NCBI GenBank assembly: GCA_002104985.1
Contig: MCGO01000038.1
Span: 62,001-126,000, forward strand
Direction of reading: 5' to 3'
From: Rhizoclosmatium globosum
Lineage: Eukaryota; Chytridiomycota; Chytridiomycetes; Chytridiales; Chytriomycetaceae
Length of the DNA: 64,000 nt
The notes under the pieces are model-generated. The model was not told the origin of the DNA and searched no databases. It worked only from the letters and a program-made list of their open reading frames with translations. Shown one piece after another: positions 10,205 through 22,070 of the stretch. Each line of letters starts with the position of its first letter. Position 1 is the stretch's first letter. The position numbers were made by a program, and so were the translations under genes.

Positions 10205-13200
10205 TCACTGAACAACCGAGTCTGGCTCTCTGTTTTCGTCCAATGCAGCGCCAGTCTCAATCAAACAATTTCCTTTACAATACTCACCAACCTTTGTAAA
10301 GGCAATTCTACCTTTCTTCGCAACATCTCCTTGAAACTCCAACATTCGACGTACGAATTCATTTACATCCCCTTGGCAATGACTACGCAGACATTGGAGT
10401 GTCGGCGAAAGGTTCTTGTTCTTCCATTGACGTGCATTTGTCGTCATAGGGCCAGATGTTTCCAGAAACTTGTCGATTGCTAGCAAGTTGTTACAGAAGT
10501 CAGTGTTGCTGAGGTTTTTGTTGTTGCGATCAATATAGTCGCCATCTGTGCCATCCAAATCAGTCTCTGGCTTCTTAGGAGAAGGCTGTTTGGAGACCTT
10601 GGAAACGACAGCTTTCGAAGTAGTTCGCGCCACTGGAATGTTGACGGCAGTAGAAGAAACAAGTGGTTGCTTTCCTTTAGGAGAGCGTGGCAAAACAAGA
10701 GTAGCAGAAGCAAGAGACAATGGTTCTTGTAGGGAGAACGATGGTGCTACAGAGTCAGATGAAGGTGGCGATTCCGATTCCATAGCATCCGTAATATCTG
10801 TCGCATCCTCAATCAGAGGCTCCTCATTCGAATCATTCAATTCATCCTCTGACACATAATCTTCTTCCATTGGATCTTCCATTCCAGCCGCAACAGCCTC
10901 CCTCTCTAAAGCAACTCGCGCTGTTTCATTTGCTGCGTACATTTCCTCCCATTCACGCTGCAATCGCGCAATATCATTTGCTTTTTGCTGCTCCATTGCA
11001 CGACACAAGTCCTCGACAGTTGCGTTTCCATCCTTCAACTTCAGCACGAGTTTCTGCAAAACAGCCTTGAAAGCATCCCCCTTTGAAACAGCCATAATCT
11101 TTTCGTACACATTCTTGAAACTTGATGGGGCTGTCGGATCAACACACGCCGTTTTCTCCACATACGCTACAGCCAGTTCAGATAAAGTCCCTTTCCATGA
11201 GCTTGTCACAAGACCTTTTGCAAGAGCTGTACATTCAATGCGAATAGGACGTGTATCAACCTGGACTTTTCGAATTTGAGGGTGACAGGCAATCATACGA
11301 GCAAGACACTCAAGATCCTTAATGTATCTCATTGAAGTGTCGTACTTTTCGTGTCGAGCATCGTACATATTGATGTGGTATGGAACTCCGTTGATGATAC
11401 GCAGAACCCAATAGGTTTTCTTTCCGCTGTGCGATGCAATTATTCGAGCCTTTTCCGGCATGTCCCCACCACAAATATTTTCTGGCTCCTCCTCTCGTTT
11501 TCTCTTGAGAGTTTGAACTGATGATACTTCGACATTGGCACTATGAATCTGCGTTATCGAAGAAGACGATCCTATTGAGGGCAAGGTTCCAACAGGATGT
11601 GCCTTTGATGTGGTAGGCACACTAATAGGCCGATTAACAGTGGAAGAGGTTGAAGTTGAGGCTGCAGTTCTTGGCTTGTATGCAGCCTCTGCCAAAGATC
11701 GAGACGTGAATCCAATGCTATTTGAAGCACTTTGGGCTGACCCTTCAGAAGCCAAAACAAGTGGGGTAGAGACAGCATCAGTCTTGGTAACTGTGGCAAA
11801 GGCAGCGCGAAGTTCCTTGTTATACTCCTCCATTTCCATTCGTTGACTTTTTTGGATGACCGTAATACCATGGCCAGGTTGTTGGAGCTTTTCCCAGGTC
11901 GCCTTTGATGGGAACAAGTATCCTGACGTCACACCCAACTTGTTGAGTCGATAAACGTGGCACATAAGATGCTTGACAGCATCGAGCTTTGGATTCGATG
12001 GATCATTCCAAAGTTGCAAAAACTTTACAACCTTGTCACGTTTGCCCTTTAACAACGAGTTTAGAAGACCAGCTTCCCATCAAAAGGACCAACCTTCACA
12101 GCCTGCGTCAGACAGTCAATTGTAATGGAACCATCTTCAATCATTTTGATAATTGAAGTGTCAAATTTGAAAGAGGAATGCTGCGTGTCAGCAAGCTCAT
12201 CATGCCGCTTGGACAATTTTGATGTATCAAGAAGACCAAGAGCAATTTGGTGCATGTAGTCGTCGTTTAAAGAGCTGAGATACACCACAATATCTTCGAG
12301 TTCATGTGGAAGGAGAGGAGAGTTTCCGTTTTCAACATAATTCTCGCCTATCTTTTGCGAATTGCCGAAAGCATTTTTGACCTATAAGATGGTTAGAAAG
12401 TCTAATCAAAGAGCAATTACTGTTACCTTGGTTGCTGTCCGTGGATTTCCTCGGTTCATCCAACGAGGATCTTGAGGGTGCGAATCACAGCCAGTCTTGA
12501 CTTGTTGATTTTCTGACTTCTCCTTAACACAATCCTCACATTCTGGCTTGAAGGTTTCAGTGCTACCATGCCCGCGCGCTTCGTGATTTAAAACAATGGC
12601 GCTCAAAAAGCCGTTGACATTGTTTGGATTATTCCACTCTCCTGTACAGAACTGTTCACAGCCGTGAGCAAATGGCAAAAGAGAACAGTTAACTAACCAC
12701 TGGTCTGTTTAATACATCTTTTTGCGGAGTCACGTCATCCAGCTCTAACAGCGGTGTTCCTTTCGGACCTCTCTTCATATTGATGAACAACGACAGAGTT
12801 GCAGCGGAACAAGATGGAGCCAAACACTTTGGATCCAAGTAGGGATCAAATATGGCACACGACGCATGATCGCCTATCAGTTCGCAAAACGCACGGACAC
12901 CACGGTAGAAACTGTTGTAGGTTTTCGCTGTCTGTTCGGCCACAAGCTTAGTACCCGTGAGACAAGACGCCTTATCGACAAGCTTCAAATTGTAGCGGGA
13001 AAGAATGGCTGGGTAGGCTATGGCATTGATTGTTCTTTGAGTTCTGGAACAGTAATAAACGATCTCGACTCACCTGCTAAATGAATTGCATGAACGTCAT
13101 CCTCAATGTCGTTTGCATTAACATTGATCTTTCCACGGTGTCCATACTGAACCTCCTTGCTTACTTGAACGACTTTCGGGTTGTGGACCATTGCTGGCTG

Positions 13201-13311
13201 ATTGCCCTTCTTCTTGACGGCAGCACACTCAGCAGCCACAGATTGATCAACTTCCGTACGTTCCGTTGTCGTTGATTGCTGCAGAGGAGCCGGCGCTGGT
13301 CCAGTTTGCAT
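10205..13311 (-). CDS. Large unknown protein with faint tyrosine-recombinase-like N-terminal half
   Basis: Five exons: 13311-13074, 13017-12698, 12651-12427, 12381-12094, 12046-10205; introns 56, 46, 45 and 47 nt. They sum to 2913 nt exactly (970 residues). Residues about 85-400 contain RYNLKLVDKASCLTG, KTYNSFYRGVRAFCE, SAATLSLFINMK, FGNSQKI, ELEDIVVYLSSL, then LQLWNDPSNPKLDAVKHL and LGVTSGYLFPS. The W-x-DP-x-x-P-x-L...GYLFP pattern recalls Crypton/DIRS tyrosine recombinases, but I cannot identify the catalytic R...H-R...Y set. The second half (from about 560) carries HINMYDARHEKYDTS, a charged helix (QQKANDIARLQREWEE), acidic and Ser/Pro-rich linkers, and ends CLIETGAALDENREP. The frame has no ATG upstream of 13311 before a stop near 13440. 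It could be a domesticated element or an orphan nuclear protein. Confidence 0.6.
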
Positions 13312-13542
13312 GTGGTGTTGGAAATTCGGACGGATTTGTTGGTGGCCATGATCACGGTCACGAAAGTCACGAAGCTCACAATTTTTTTGGTCATTAGATA
13401 GGGATATAATGGACTTATTAGGTGGACTTAGGGTTGCATTTCACAGATCTCAACTGAAAACGAGTTGAACGAGGTTTTGTCTAAGTCGACCGAGTAGGGT
13501 GGGTGGGTTTCATTTTAAGAAATTATTTATATAAGTTGAGCG

Positions 13543-14972
13543 CTACATCACAGCTTCGACTTTCTCATTCCTCATTGAGAGCGATTTCTTCTTCAGACAA
13601 AATTCGGCCACCTTCTTCACCGCAACACTTGCGGCCTTCACTGACGGAAACACTTGGAAGACGTGAAACATGTCCGTAAACACCTGCAACTCAACATCAC
13701 ACCCACTCGCTTTCATCCTTTCAAAAAGCACGATGGAATCGTTCAACAGCACCTCCGCATCTCCAACTTGAATCAAGATGCGACACAGACCCGAAAAGTC
13801 TTTGTGGAATATGGGAGATAGGATCGGATGGGTTTTCGATGTGTTTTTGCCAGAGTAGGCGGATAGAGCCCATTGCATTCCAGTTGGGTCGAGGGTGAGG
13901 AAGTCGGAAGTCCAGTTTAGCGTGAAAGATGGTGAATTACAAGCTAGAAGGGTTATCAATATCATGAAAAACAAATACGCAATCTGATAAAGCTTACTTG
14001 CGTCCACGAAGGGTGACATGAGAACTGCACAATTCGGCATCTGGATTCCCAAAGCTTTCATCACAAGCAGAGTCTGCGTTACCAAACAACCACCACTACT
14101 ATCCCCCATAATTTGAATCTGTTCGGGACGGAATGTAGCCTTTGACAACGGGTTCGCAAATATGGTGTGGTATGATGTTGGGAAGCCATTGAATTCTGGG
14201 GTTTCAATCAACGATGAATACACTAGAAGCGTTTCAAAAATCGCGACTGGGAAAATAGCCTCTGGAGCCAGTGAATAGTCGAGAGCAAAAACTGGGCCAT
14301 TTGTTTCTTTGCTGATATGGGATGTTAGGCCACGATGAGTTCCTGGAGACATGAAGATGTGTGCCCTGTCGCAGCATCGATTACTATCAAACAGCAACAA
14401 GAGATTCACACGTACCCTCCATGAATAAACAGAGTAACACTTGCCCGCTCCTTCACAACAGACCCAACATCCCAGTTCTTCACCCACTCTCCCTTCAATC
14501 GATCGACAGTGGCATCATACTCGACAGTAGAAGGATCGACTCCAACGACGTCACAGACACGATGCCACAGTTTCAGTCGTTCTCCCTTGACAGCTTCTCC
14601 CAACCCTCCCTTCACAGCCACAACCTCAGCCCGTGCAAGGACAGATGGAACACTAAACCGTGAAATGAGCCTGCAAATATCCGTTGAGTGTCGCCCTTGC
14701 GGGGCCATTCCCTCCATCGCAGACTGTAATATCGCATGAAGAACCTTGGTCGAAAACGTCCATGATGGCCTTATTGGAGCGGTGAATACTGTAGCAATAA
14801 CCCGAACAAAGATGTGGAAGTTCAATAGAATCAGGAATAGTGGCAGTGGAAGACTGTGTGCAAACTTCCAGAAAGTTGAGGTGGGAAGCGGCGGATTTGG
14901 AACATGTTTCCACTCAACGGGAACGTCAAAAGTGGAGGATCCAAAGAGGAACAATGAGCGTAATAGTTTCAT
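13543..14972 (-). CDS. HSL-type alpha/beta hydrolase (esterase/lipase), membrane-anchored
   Basis: Exons 14972-14416, 14365-13998, 13943-13543; introns 50 and 54 nt; 441 residues. The first intron splits the oxyanion motif HGG (residues about 184-186, joined HGGAHIF, followed by SPGTHRG). The nucleophile motif GDSSGG lies near residue 272, the acid is probably in QVGDAEVLLND and the histidine in DMFHVFQVF. All members of the hormone-sensitive-lipase/arylesterase family signature are present. A strongly hydrophobic segment near residues 40-65 (LPLPLFLILLNFHIF) suggests ER or lipid-droplet attachment. Likely role: hydrolysis of acyl esters or sterol esters; substrate not deducible. Confidence 0.88.
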
Positions 14973-15294
14973 GCTTGCTTTCTTGTCGCTGTGATTTTGC
15001 CTTGATTTCTTGGGGATTGCGAATATGATTTCTAATGAGGGTTTGGCAAGGCAATGATTTCAAACCAACCAATAATCAACAATGGATCGGTCACATCTTA
15101 ACACAAAGGCACAAAGATTGAACAAAGATTTAAGTGAAGAAAAATAAATAGGATGACGCTCATAAGATAAATGGCAAAAGTTAAACTTAAAGCCTTCAAA
15201 GAATTCGATAAGACAGGATTAATTCAACTGAGGATTTATATTTTGGGTTATTCATTTTTCAAGAATCCTGACAAACGCCGCAACGCAATAGCCA
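14973..15294. other. Spacer between hydrolase start and HOP1 end
   Basis: 322 bp, AT-rich, no supported gene. It contains the hydrolase promoter and the HOP1 3' untranslated region (TTTATT near 15145, an AATAAA on the minus strand). Confidence 0.4.
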
Positions 15295-18085
15295 TCAATA
15301 TTCCTGACTTCTTACTCCCACAGACATCTTTCCCCGCTTTTGGCTCCCTACACCTCTAGCCGCATACCATTCTTGAGAATTACTTCTCCAATTCTCTTGT
15401 GTGATCGCTTGATCGTCCTGAGTCAAATCATCATCCGCATCGATATCCACAGCATCGTCTCGTCCACGTTTGGAAGCCAATCCTGAATCGCTCATCGAAT
15501 CGGCAACGAGAATTTCTTGGGAGTTCACGAGAACTGTTGTCGCCTGTGAAACCTATTCGAACCGAACCATACGAAAATCGTGTTACAATGACTAATTGGT
15601 AAACGTTGGCGAAAGAACCTGTTGAATAGACGTCGTCCGATCCAGAACTAACCCCGACACGCCTCCTTCAAAGTCCATGCGCTGCGGTTGATCTTGAATT
15701 CGTCCGACAGTCGCTGGTGGTGTCCGTGTGCTAAATCCAGATGAAACAATCGGACGCCCAAGAATAACCTGACTCTCCTCAAACTCATCCTCCACTTCAC
15801 ACAAATCAGCATCTACGTCGGGAATTGGCACCATAGGCAACGACGCGTCGGACATCCAGTACTTGAACTGTGGAGACTGCCGTTTCGCTGTGACAAACGA
15901 ATACATCATCGACTGGCTCTTGTTCTTGGCACGTTTGACTTCCTTGAAGAACCCATCCCGTTTCAAAACTTCCACGACTTGTTTCGCGACACCGATAGAG
16001 ACGCCTGTCGTAATCTGTTCATCAGTATTCAACTTCGTTCTGAAAATGAATTCACCAAGTTTGGTTCCAAATGACGTGATGCTCTCGACACCTCCAAGAT
16101 CCCACGCAAGCACCAACCCTCTCCTAATTATGGTCACGTTTCCAACTACTTCCATATTATATGCGTTCGGATGGTATTGTATGTTGGCACAGGTATAACA
16201 ACAATGTCCAGCTCGAGGGATTCGGCGGTCGTTCTCGGTAAGATATCCGCAACAGTTTGGATGGTTCCATAGTTTACAGTGAACGCATTGGATGAGAGGA
16301 GTGTCAACCTGGGTAAATGATTGAGCTGGGGATCTTGAGTAAAGACTTACAATGACTGAGCGACAAGGACAACCGAGCATCTGTTCTTGTTCTTCATCGG
16401 CGGGAACAGAAACATGAGTTTCAGGCGTAATCAACGGTTGTTGAGAATCGAGGGATTCGCGTTGACGAGTTGAACGACGAACGAATTGGGAAGATGTTTC
16501 TTGTAGTGGGTCATGTTCGTTGGGGAACTCAAGTTCAGGAGTTTCACTGACTCTGTCCGGACTGAAGCTTCGAACTTGAGTGGATTGAGTCCCATTCCCT
16601 ACCAAAAAATCAATGAACTCGATTAGAAGAGCTAGTGTCGCTTACGACTGTTACAATCGATCTCAAGATGTGGATTGGAAACATCTGAGAGTGGCAATTG
16701 ATTTTGCAAAAGGGCCAATACGTTTGTTAGGTTCGAGACTTGAGATAATGGTGCAACATTCGTGTTATTTGTACTTGGTTCCACGAAAACGACGTCGTCT
16801 TGATTCGCAAGATTGTGAGAAGTAGGTGGAGTGAATGTTGGAGAAGAAGGCACAAGAATTTCTGCGGGGAACTCAATCTCTTCTTGCTGCTCTTCTTCAT
16901 CCGTAACTTCTTCTGAAACGTCCAATTGCACTGTGGTACGAACTTTAAGAGCAACCCTTAGTGAGGATAGAGGTTAGAATTATTATATTTGACGCGAAGC
17001 GTTTACTTGTGATGGTTGGAGTCAACGGTTCCAAGCTCAAAACACTCAGTTTTCAGGTCTTCTTTGTCGTAGTCGGTTGGCAATCCTTTTCGAAAGTTTG
17101 GCGGTTCATAATCGTGGGGAGTGACGTTGTCTGTGAAGCTGATAAGACGGCGGAGTTTGAGAAATAATAGATAAAAGGAACTGACCATAATAAAATATTT
17201 TCATCGTAAGCTGTGGCGGCTCTGGATATAATCAAGTTAAGGTGGAGGTGATTTTATGGTTGATTCACCTGAAATGGGCTGAGGTAGACGTTAGTTTTAA
17301 CGATTTAACGAAATAATAGCATACCTGTAATGCCTGTGTCATCACAAGAATGCGTTTGAGCATATTGGTCATGGCTTGTACGCTTTCTTTCTTTGATTGC
17401 ATCTTGATAGTCTCCTTGCGGAATTTCGCATTGGTGGAATCGATGACCATATCACAGCGTCCATTTTTAGCGTACGTGAAAGAGAATTCGTAAGTTTCAA
17501 TCCTAAATGTTGTTTTTAGTGATGTCCGAACAAAGACGATAGCACTCACAGCGAGGATGGGTCCTTTGAATCGACATAGACACCGAAAGATATGGCCTTC
17601 AAGTACTGTTTCTCCAACGCGTCGAAGCAGCCCTTTTCCTTTTTGTGTGATTGATTGATTGAAAGTGATAGACGTTTCACAGCAAGAGCAACCAACCAGC
17701 CAGTCACTCAGATTATCGACAGTTTCTGACACACCTCGTTTCAGTTTCTTCAAGTTCATTCCTAATCGATTCGAAGCAGATGAGCCACGCGCACATCCAA
17801 TTCAACCGAGTACTCGCCATTCAACTTGACATCATCGAACGTGTCCTCGGGAAAGAGGCCGCGCAAATACGAAATCGCAGCGAACGAACTCCGAAGAAGA
17901 TTCTGAACAAGTTGGAGCGACTCTTGTTGCGTCGGTGCGTTTGTTGTTGTTGTTGTGGTCGCAGTGGTTGGCACTGTAACTGGTTTCTGGTGGCGAACAG
18001 ATTCAGAGAAAGTGAACGAGAAGAAGTGTTCAGTTGATCGAGAACTGAAACAGACAGAAGAGAATCGACTAACGTGCACTTGCAT
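15295..18085 (-). CDS. HOP1: Meiotic HORMA-domain axis protein Hop1
   Basis: Chromosome-axis protein that promotes meiotic double-strand breaks and interhomolog bias. Twelve exons: 18085-18074, 17986-17818, 17761-17697, 17638-17550, 17502-17325, 17278-17269, 17221-17186, 17130-17007, 16956-16646, 16598-16351, 16308-15619, 15552-15295; total 2190 nt (729 residues). HORMA domain (about residues 20-230): ESLQLVQNLLRSSFAAISYL, GLFPEDTFDDVK, KKLKRGVSETVDNLSDWL, EKGCFDALEKQYLKAISFGV, IETYEFSFTYAKNG, LTMKIFYYDNVTPHDYEPP. A zinc finger near residues 408-450 (CPC, IQCVHCKLWNHPNC, GYLTENDRRIP, CYTC) matches the Hop1 PHD-like finger. One intron (17817-17762) is GC-AG and one exon (17278-17269) is only 10 nt. 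The 87-nt first intron is in frame, so the extreme N-terminus is less sure. Confidence 0.93.
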
Positions 18086-18363
18086 TGTTGGTTGGTTCTG
18101 AGTCAGGTCGTGGTTTTTGGTTCTTTTCGTGGTTTCGTGGTGGTTTCGGACACACAACAAAACGTAATCCAAGGCGCTAATAAACAACCATCAGATTGTT
18201 GCATAAAATGTTTTGTAATTGTTATATTTATTGGTTATTTGAATGAAGCGAAAACGAAAAATCGTCAAGACTCCATTGCGTTCGAAACAAGACTCTCCCA
18301 CCACTTCATTCGAAGCTCAAAACAACGAAACTTACGAGATTCTGTCGCACTCACCTACAAGCA
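18086..18363. promoter_or_regulatory. Divergent promoter region HOP1 / LRR gene
   Basis: 278 bp between two divergently transcribed genes; AT-rich around 18195-18245. It must hold both promoters; no specific site is recognised. Confidence 0.4.
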
Positions 18364-19413
18364 ATGACCCACATCCACGATTCAAACAACCTTCAAGGCA
18401 CAATCATGCGACAAGTCACCATTGCGACGCTTCCCAGAGAAGTCGCGGAGTCAATCATGAGCTGGATTCATCCGAAAGAAGTGTGGTCCCTGCGATTGCT
18501 CTCATCTTCCTTCAATGAGCTCTTGTCTTCTCGAACCTTCATCCGTCTGAACATCAGTCGATTTGTTCCATCAGTAAACCCATCCATCACGGCATTTAGA
18601 AAACCGAACAAATGGGATTTGCTGTTTAGCGATGCGCCAGCGGCTTATATGGAAGAATACGTTCACAAGTACATTGCACCCTTTTGGAGTTGGTCGAACA
18701 GCTTGGTGAAAAAGATACGCCCCCGCATATTTCCTATTGCATGGTTTCAATATTGCAGCAACTTGACCGTATTCCGTGGGCATGAATGCTTCAAGGGAGA
18801 AATCCCTCATGAGATTGGGACCCTAACATCGCTCCAGGAGCTTGATTTGAGTGAGAACGAATTCATTGGTGAAATTCCTCGTTCGATTGGGAACCTAGTG
18901 AACTTGACACATTTATATTTGTTCGAGAATGAAGGTTTATGTGGTCCCATACCATCCGAGATTGGCTTACTCACGTCCCTCGTTTCTCTCACTATCACTG
19001 GAGAAGACATGAGTGGACCAATACCATTAGAATTGTGTAATTTGCAAAACTTGAAGTCACTTCATCTACGGTTTGGATTTTCCTTTAGGACACCCGTTTT
19101 TCTTATTCCTCAACTCGGAAATTTGAAAAAGCTTGAACACTTGGAATTGAGCTCTTCTGGTCTAGCCGGTTCAATTCCTCGCGAATTCGCTGATCTTATT
19201 GCTTTGCAAGAGCTAGATTTATTCAATAATCGTCTGAGTGGAAGTGTACCTGTTGAACTGTTGGGATTGCCAAACCTGGTTTTGTGCAGATTGGGCGAGA
19301 ATGAAGACTTGATTGTACCATTCACCGTTCCAGCGCATTGGGAAATAGGAAACGAATTTGGCGATGAAGAAGGCGACATTGAAGATAACGACATTGACTT
19401 CGAATTTGATTGA
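18364..19413 (+). CDS. F-box-like/leucine-rich repeat protein, copy 1
   Basis: Intact single-exon gene, 349 residues. An F-box-like N-terminus (IATLPREVAESIMSWI, EVWSLRLLSSSFNELL) is followed by plant-type LRRs of the form G-x-IP-x-x-IG-x-L-x-x-L (GEIPHEIGTLTSLQELDLS, GEIPRSIGNLVNLTHL, GPIPSEIGLLTSL, GPIPLELCNLQNL, GSIPREFADLIAL). It ends in an acidic tail. No signal peptide or membrane segment is seen, so an intracellular substrate-recruiting role is inferred. An internal ATG at 18406 (MRQVTIA) matches the start of the neighbouring copy and may be the true start. Nucleotide identity to copy 2 is almost complete over the first ~130 coding bases, indicating recent tandem duplication. Confidence 0.82.
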   Translation: MTHIHDSNNLQGTIMRQVTIATLPREVAESIMSWIHPKEVWSLRLLSSSFNELLSSRTFIRLNISRFVPSVNPSITAFRKPNKWDLLFSDAPAAYMEEYVHKYIAPFWSWSNSLVKKIRPRIFPIAWFQYCSNLTVFRGHECFKGEIPHEIGTLTSLQELDLSENEFIGEIPRSIGNLVNLTHLYLFENEGLCGPIPSEIGLLTSLVSLTITGEDMSGPIPLELCNLQNLKSLHLRFGFSFRTPVFLIPQLGNLKKLEHLELSSSGLAGSIPREFADLIALQELDLFNNRLSGSVPVELLGLPNLVLCRLGENEDLIVPFTVPAHWEIGNEFGDEEGDIEDNDIDFEFD

Positions 19414-19616
19414 ATAAAAATCCATCATGTTTTAGATTATCGCCTTCCACAAAGGCTTTCAAAGAATTTGATCATCGAACGCGTCAGTCCCAACAGCATT
19501 CAAACAAGACCCTTCCGCCAATCCTGCCCCAAGTCCGAATTCAACTGCTGAAGACACAGTACCTCGCGATAACGATAACCCATTTGAGCAGCAGAAACAA
19601 CCTTCAAGGCACAATC

Positions 19617-20595
19617 ATGCGACAAGTCACCTTTGCGACGCTTCCCAGAGAAGTCGCGGAGTCCATCATGAGCTGGATTCATCCGAAAGAAGTGTGGTCC
19701 CTGCGATCGCTGTCTAAGACCTTCCAAGCGCTCTTGACGTCTCGAACATTCATCCGACTAAACATAAGTCGATTCGTTCCACCCGTAAGACCACGACGAA
19801 AATCATCACTCGCAGATAGAAACCCAACCAAATGGGATTTGATGTTCAGTGCCGCTCCAGCGCCTTACATGGAGGAGTACGTGCGCAAGCACATATCTCA
19901 TTCATTGAATTGGGCTCACGATTTCGTTGCAACAAGCAACAGAATCAGATTTTCGCGCATTTCCTACCGCATGGTTTCAATATTGCAGCAATTTGACTGA
20001 GTTCCGTGGATATGAATGTTTCAAGGGAGAAATCCCACCTGAGATTGGGACTCTCATATCGCTCCGAGAACTCGAGCTGGAGTGCAACCGCTTGATTGGC
20101 GAGATTCCTCCTTCGATTGGGAATTTGATTAATTTGACGACCCTGCATTTGTTTGAAAATGACGGTATATGTGGTCCAGTTCCTCCAGAGATAGGTCTAC
20201 TCACGTCCCTCGTTTCTCTTAGTATCAGCGGAGAAGAATTAAGAGGACCAATTCCAGTGGAGTTGTGCAATTTACAAAATTTGAAAATGCTTCAACTGAA
20301 GTTTGGAGTTGACTTCAAAACACCCACATTTTTTATACCCGAACTCGGAAAACTGAAAAAGCTTGAACATTTGGATTTGGCATCTTGTGGTCTAGTTGGG
20401 CCAATTCCTCATGAAATTGCAAATCTTGTCTGTTTAAAAAACCTGGATTTATTCAACAACTGGTTGAGTGGTGATGCACCTTTAGAATTGTTGGAATTGC
20501 CACAATTGGTTACTTGTAGATTGAGCGAGAACGAATTTCTCGTTATTCCTTTTCTTGTCCCAGCGCATTGGGAGATAGGAAGCATATACACTTGA
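19617..20595 (+). CDS. F-box-like/LRR protein, copy 2, with frame break
   Basis: Tandem duplicate of the preceding gene: same MRQVT-ATLPREVAESIMSW start and the same LRR set (GEIPPEIGTLISL, GEIPPSIGNLINL, GPVPPEIGLLTSL, GPIPVELCNLQNL). The frame changes once near 19948-19953, within AGATTTTCGCG: upstream reads ...SNRIRF, downstream reads ...RAFPTAWFQYCSNL, which aligns with PIAWFQYCSNL of copy 1. Dropping one T restores a full-length protein of about 325 residues. Either a homopolymer sequence error or an early-stage pseudogene. It lacks the acidic tail of copy 1 and ends WEIGSIYT. Confidence 0.7.
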
Positions 20596-20704
20596 TTGAA
20601 TAAAGAACAACGAACAGTTGCAATTTTAATGAAGTCCGCGTCATAGACGAACATTTCTCGGAACAGTAATTGGCGATAGAGAAATAAAGTGATGGTTTAT
20701 TCAT

Positions 20705-21847
20705 TTAACCCATTCGAGCATTCTTGATCTCGGTAACCAAAATATCCTGTGCGCCAATCTCCTCCAACGCATCCATAACATCAGCAGCTTTAGATTTGAG
20801 CACCATAACAGAGACAGCAACCCATCCGTCAGTTTCACTGTGAAAACGAGTTAATAATTTATCAGGAGATTGCGGATTTATAACTCACAGTGCAGAAATA
20901 GTTGGAGCCTTCTTTCCCGGAGTAATTTTCACAGCTTCCGCCATCTGTGATCGTGGAACGTTGTACGTGCAGAGGACATATCGCTGAGCAACAATCACGC
21001 CCTCATTCTTCGCTTGATCTTTTCAATCAACGGATTTGTCTTGTGCTTGTTTGGGTTGCAAATCAGAACAGCCTCCGTTGTCAAAATAGTCTCAATGGCG
21101 TGGAGTTTTGCAGCGTGCATGGTCTCGCCTTGATTTCAACGTGTTGCATCAGCAAACGAGATCTGTGTTGGGCGGAAGAAGCTACGACTCACCAGACTCC
21201 ACCAAATCGACAATAGCATCAGCCAATCCAAGAGCACAAGAAGCTTCAACTGATCCGGACAAGAATTGAACCAAGGTCGGGTTTTCGACCTGTTTCAAGC
21301 CAGCAGCCTTTGCGGCTTCGGCATCCAACTCCTGGAACACCTTTCCAACCAAAGACGAGAAACTCGTTGCGATACGTTTTCCGACAAGGTCTTTGGCGGA
21401 TTTGTAAGGGGAGTCAACTGGAGCTTGAACACATAGTTTGCATTTCCCGAACCCAAGAGCAAGGAGCTCTTCAACATTGGCACCGGCTTCAGCGACCATA
21501 TCTTGGCCCTGAATAACTGTTAGTGGATTGGGTATAGATTTGATCTCGGGCTCACAGTAATTCCAATGTCGACGTTTCCGTTTGCAACGAACTGGGCAAT
21601 GTCGGCGGCTGGCAAGAAGACCAGAGCGATAGGGTGGTTGGTGGACAGAGCAATGTCAATACGGTTCTTGCGGTGGAACTGGATGTCGGCCTAGTGGTTT
21701 AAGTGTGGTGCAAGGTCAGCTTATCTGCAGGGTTCCTTGACAGCTCAGATAACTTACTCCCTGCAAGAGCGTCATGACTTGCTCATTCAGCCGGCCCTTC
21801 TTGGGAATTCCAAAGAGAAGGCGGTCTTGGAGGTCAACGAATTCCAT
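20705..21847 (-). CDS. HIS1: ATP phosphoribosyltransferase (histidine biosynthesis step 1), one-base frame break
   Basis: Condenses ATP and PRPP to phosphoribosyl-ATP, the feedback-controlled first step of histidine synthesis; cytosolic. Exons 21847-21758, 21690-21556, 21508-21193, 21128-20889, 20837-20705; introns 67, 47, 64 and 51 nt. Motifs: LLFGIPKKGRLNEQ at the start, NVDIGITGQDMVAE, LGFGKCKLCVQAP, GKRIATSF, ADAIVDLVESGETM, then EGVIVAQRYVLCTYNVPR and ITPGKKAPTISAL of the C-terminal regulatory (ACT-like, histidine-binding) part. Around 21003-21007 the frame slips: KIKRRM... is followed one frame over by EGVIVAQ. Adding one base gives 915 nt (304 residues), the normal short fungal form. 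As a housekeeping enzyme, a sequence error is likelier than gene death. Confidence 0.92.
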
Positions 21848-22070
21848 GTTTCCGATAGTTTTGGGAGTGATTGAGGACTCAGGGGTGTGAATCATTCGAA
21901 AAACGTGATTGAGGGAAAACGATTGTTGATTTTTGACAAGCTCAGATTCAAAAGAAAAAACACGTGTGGCTTTGGTGTGATCTTATTGATGAGAACGGCG
22001 GGCAAGTCTTTCGCTGCGAGATTGCTGTAGCCGTGACAAGGCGGACTGATGTGTTCAACGTCCACCACAT
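21848..22070. promoter_or_regulatory. HIS1 upstream region
   Basis: 223 bp between the HIS1 start and the end of the DDT gene (both minus strand). It contains a CACGTG hexamer at about 21961, a possible bHLH/Cbf1-type site; I see no clear Gcn4 TGACTCA. Confidence 0.3.
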
